In this document: one piece after another, positions 62,216 through 64,000 of the stretch
How positions within the stretch are numbered: the stretch's first letter is position 1
How the letters are laid out: each line of letters starts with the position of its first letter
Origin: Natronosalvus amylolyticus
Lineage (GTDB): Archaea > Halobacteriota > Halobacteria > Halobacteriales > Natrialbaceae
Assembly: GCF_024298845.1 (NCBI RefSeq)
Contig: NZ_CP101157.1
Coordinates: 1-64,000, forward strand
Direction: 5' to 3'
DNA: 64,000 nucleotides
Translations under genes and position numbers: made by a program
Notes under the pieces: generated by a model
Told to the model about the DNA's origin: nothing
The model's database searches: none
The model's input: the letters and a program-made list of their open reading frames with translations, nothing else

Positions 62216-62262
62216 GAACTACCCCGCCCTGCTCGGCCTGACGGCCTCGCTGAGGACGGGGC
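62216..62262 (-). ncRNA. Candidate reRNA (omega RNA) 3' hairpin of the tnpB element
   Basis: On the minus strand a long stem (CCCCGTCCTCAGCGAGGCC against GGCCGAGCAGGGCGGGG, 4-nt loop) lies at the end of tnpB and is followed by GTAGTTCAC. TnpB guide RNAs come from this right end and overlap the gene's 3' end. The following bases (62200-62215) would be the guide. This is by analogy; no RNA evidence. Confidence 0.5.
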
Positions 62263-63448
62263 TTCCTGTTTCTAAGACACGCTTTGCAGGAACCGAATCG
62301 GTCCCCACAGGGAGCGCAGTCTCCGCAGGCATTGAATCGGAGTGAACCACTCCTACGTGATCGAGTCCGCGTGAAAGAATGTTGTACGCCGCGTTGAGAT
62401 CTCTGTCGGCCTTAAACCCGCAGGACGGACACGAGTGTTCTCGAACCCACAACGGTTTCTCGGTCGAAACGCCGCACGCTGAACACTCTTTCGTCGTCCC
62501 GCGTGGATCGACGGCGACGAAGTGCGTTCCATCGCGTTCGCACTTGTATTCGAGCATTCGCAGGAACGTCCCCCATGCCGCGCCTGCTCGGTTGTGACTG
62601 TTCGATGGCAGTTCCATCAACCCCTTCGCGTCGAGGTCTTCGACCGCGACGAGGTCGTATTCCCGAGCGTAGTACGCCGAGAGTTTGTGCAGGAAGTCGC
62701 GGCGCTTTCGCTTTAGGTCGGCGTGACGCCGGGCGACGACGCGCTGTTGTTTGCGGTAGTTCGCCGATCCGTGGTCCTTCCGTGAGAGTTTGTGTTATTC
62801 GCGTTCTAACCGCTCGCGTTCCTCGGAAAGGTCGGGACGTTCGACGGCAGTTCCATCGCTGTCGTGGGTGTACTTCAGGATCCCCACGTCGATCCCAACG
62901 CACCGCTCGTGATGTTCGGGCTTCGGTGGTGCGTCGTTCTCGGTTTCGATACTGAGGACGGCGAACCACTCGCCCGTGGGTTCCTGCTTTACGACGACCT
63001 CTTTGATCGTGGCCCCGTTGGGAACGTCGCGGTGGTAGACCATCGGAATATCGCCGATTTTGGAAAGGGAAAGTACAGTACGGCCACTCGTGTTGTTGAG
63101 TTCGAAGCCGGTTTGACTGTACGTGATCGAGCGAAATTCCTGCGGGCCTTTCCACTTGAGTTCGCCGACGCGGTAGCCGTTGTCCTTCCGCCCCTTCAGC
63201 GTCGAGAGGTTGTCGTACAACCGTTGGACGGCCTTCTGGAGGACCTTCGAGTGAACGTCCTTCAGGTCGCCCCACTCGCGTTTGAGGTTCGGCAGTAGCT
63301 TCTGCTCGGAGTAGGCGGACGTACCGTCGACTCGGTTGAGTCGGTGAAGGAAGTGGTTGTAGACCTGGCGGCAGGTATCAACGGTCCACGCTAATCGCTC
63401 GTGGAGTTCGCCGGTTGGGTTGAGTCGATACCTGTAGTTGTAGCGCAT
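62219..63448 (-). pseudogene. tnpB: IS1341-type TnpB with one in-frame stop
   Basis: About 409 codons in one frame with TAA at 62795-62797 where a Gln codon is expected. RuvC-like catalytic residues are all present: D in GIDVGILKY, E in AVEDLDAKG, D in ADRDLNAAYNI. The zinc ribbon C-x2-C/C-x2-C (CSACG and CPSCG) is intact. TnpB is an RNA-guided nuclease of IS200/IS605 elements. There is no TnpA. Without readthrough or restart it is inactive. A DUF2080 gene precedes it on the same strand. Confidence 0.85.
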
Positions 63449-63457
63449 GAAGCCGGC

Positions 63458-63610
63458 CTACTCGCCTGAATCGATGTCTGGTTCAGAAACACGGACGACT
63501 TTCACGTCCGCTCCAATCCACCGTTTCGGGACGAGAACGTGCGCGCCGTTTCCGACCGGGCGAACGTCTCTGTCGATGACTTCGTAGCCCTCAATTTCGT
63601 GCCGATCCAT
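63458..63610 (-). CDS. DUF2080 transposon-associated protein
   Basis: 50 residues, MDRHEIEGYEVIDRDVRPVG ... VLVPKRWIGADVKVVRVSEPD. The small DUF2080 family sits directly before tnpB in haloarchaeal IS1341 elements. It may be an SpoVT/AbrB-like DNA-binding protein regulating the element. It ends 9 bp before the tnpB start. Confidence 0.75.
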   Translation of the reverse strand: MDRHEIEGYEVIDRDVRPVGNGAHVLVPKRWIGADVKVVRVSEPDIDSGE

Positions 63611-63826
63611 TAACTTTGTATATACTATGTTGTAACATAAGTCTACCGATTACGCAGGCCTGCGGACCGGTCGGTGTCGGTAGTTGGTCAAGGGAGCTTA
63701 CGGCGCGTATCCCCTCCCTACTCACTCGCTTCGCTCGTTCCTTGAGGAAGGGGCATTGCGCCTGTCTTGGGTAAAGTGGTTTCGAGTAATGTTACAGACA
63801 GCGGCGCGGAGAGCTGACAAACCTTC

Positions 63827-63867
63827 TTAACCAACAAAACTATGAGATGAGAACTCGTGTTGGTTAA
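63827..63867. repeat. TTAACCAACA inverted repeat, copy 3
   Basis: Perfect arms TTAACCAACA (63827-63836) and TGTTGGTTAA (63858-63867) with a 21-nt spacer, ending 14 bp before the ATG of the last gene. This is the clearest operator-like placement of the three copies. Confidence 0.7.
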
Positions 63868-63881
63868 CACAGGGAGACTCG

Positions 63882-64000
63882 ATGTCCTACGAACCACCGA
63901 CCCCACCAGCGAACTTTCCGAGGGAAGTCGTCAACACCCTCAACGAATCCACACCGAACCGTCTTCGGGACGTTGCTCGCTATGCTGAAGAGTTGGCTGA
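63882..64000 (+). CDS. N-terminal part of a haloarchaeal conserved protein (runs off the window)
   Basis: 39 codons reach the edge: MSYEPPTPPANFPREVV ... LRDVARYAEELA. The start is familiar from haloarchaeal proteins of unknown function that continue into a charged helix and a basic strand domain. It sits directly behind the third TTAACCAACA repeat. Confidence 0.65.
   Translation, partial: MSYEPPTPPANFPREVVNTLNESTPNRLRDVARYAEELA

Noticed and set aside
62412-63275. 287-codon frame antisense-frame within tnpB
   Set aside because: Arg-rich shadow of tnpB in another frame of the same strand; the catalytic motifs are in the tnpB frame.
1-64000. CRISPR array, rRNA or tRNA genes
   Set aside because: Looked for regular direct repeats with unique spacers, rRNA-like blocks and cloverleaf-like CCA-less tRNAs; found none I could support.

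Overview
The window reads as haloarchaeal (class Halobacteria) DNA from a plasmid, megaplasmid or genomic island. The predicted proteins are very acidic. There are HalOD1, Bat-type HTH and PadR regulators, a TFIIB paralogue, a DUF1931 histone-fold protein, universal stress proteins and an IS1341-type tnpB with a DUF2080 partner. I cannot name the species. No rRNA, tRNA or CRISPR array was recognised.  Layout: (1) 0-7 kb, plasmid-type genes: a ParA-like ATPase and a small partner gene wrapped in 9-bp ACGAA-type repeats that lie both upstream of and inside the coding sequences, a tyrosine recombinase, a DUF7342-type regulator with its partner, the amber-interrupted stump of a second integrase, a CoiA-like nuclease protein, a PadR regulator and a histone-fold protein. 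(2) 7.7-27.4 kb, a stress and ion-homeostasis island: an FNR-type flavoprotein, seven universal-stress-protein (USP) loci including two APC transporter-USP fusions and one frameshifted copy, a CBS protein, a free-standing KhtT-N-like domain, two CPA2/KefB-type antiporters with TrkA-N domains, a voltage-sensor K+ channel, an MscS channel, an aspartoacylase-family hydrolase and a DisA_N-type diadenylate cyclase. Together these look like a K+/c-di-AMP/osmotic stress module. (3) 28.1-41.5 kb, nine tightly coupled genes on the + strand: pilin-like protein, exported anchored protein, Tat lipoprotein, VirB6/TrbL-like membrane protein, VirB3/VirB4-N-like protein, VirB4 ATPase, a large TraG/HerA-like ATPase with a C-terminal nuclease-like domain, a PriS-like primase and a PriL-like protein with the four-cysteine Fe-S pattern. 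No relaxase is seen. (4) 41.5-56.5 kb, accessory and decaying DNA: HalOD1/DUF7344/Lrp/Bat regulators, short and broken genes, a nucleotidyltransferase toxin-antitoxin-like pair, an OB-fold (RPA-like) gene preceded by a block of large inverted repeats, an AI-2E-family permease, an ArdC-like antirestriction protein, a kinase-like protein and several frameshifted remnants. (5) 56.6-64 kb: a SWIM-TFB cassette bracketed by inverted repeats, zinc-ribbon, ATP-grasp and amphi-Trp proteins, and a tnpB element with one in-frame stop that seems to have split a resident gene.  Three dispersed repeat families run across these regions: a GTTACCCCAC inverted repeat (27.8, 56.6, 58.3 kb), a TTAACCAACA inverted repeat (7.1, 45.5, 63.8 kb), and solo IS6-like ends GGNTTTCANCRGAGCC (41.5, 43.1, 53.1, 61.4 kb). 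The most interesting system is the conjugation-like operon with its built-in PriS/PriL pair and nuclease-tailed coupling ATPase, delimited upstream by one of the GTTACCCCAC inverted repeats.
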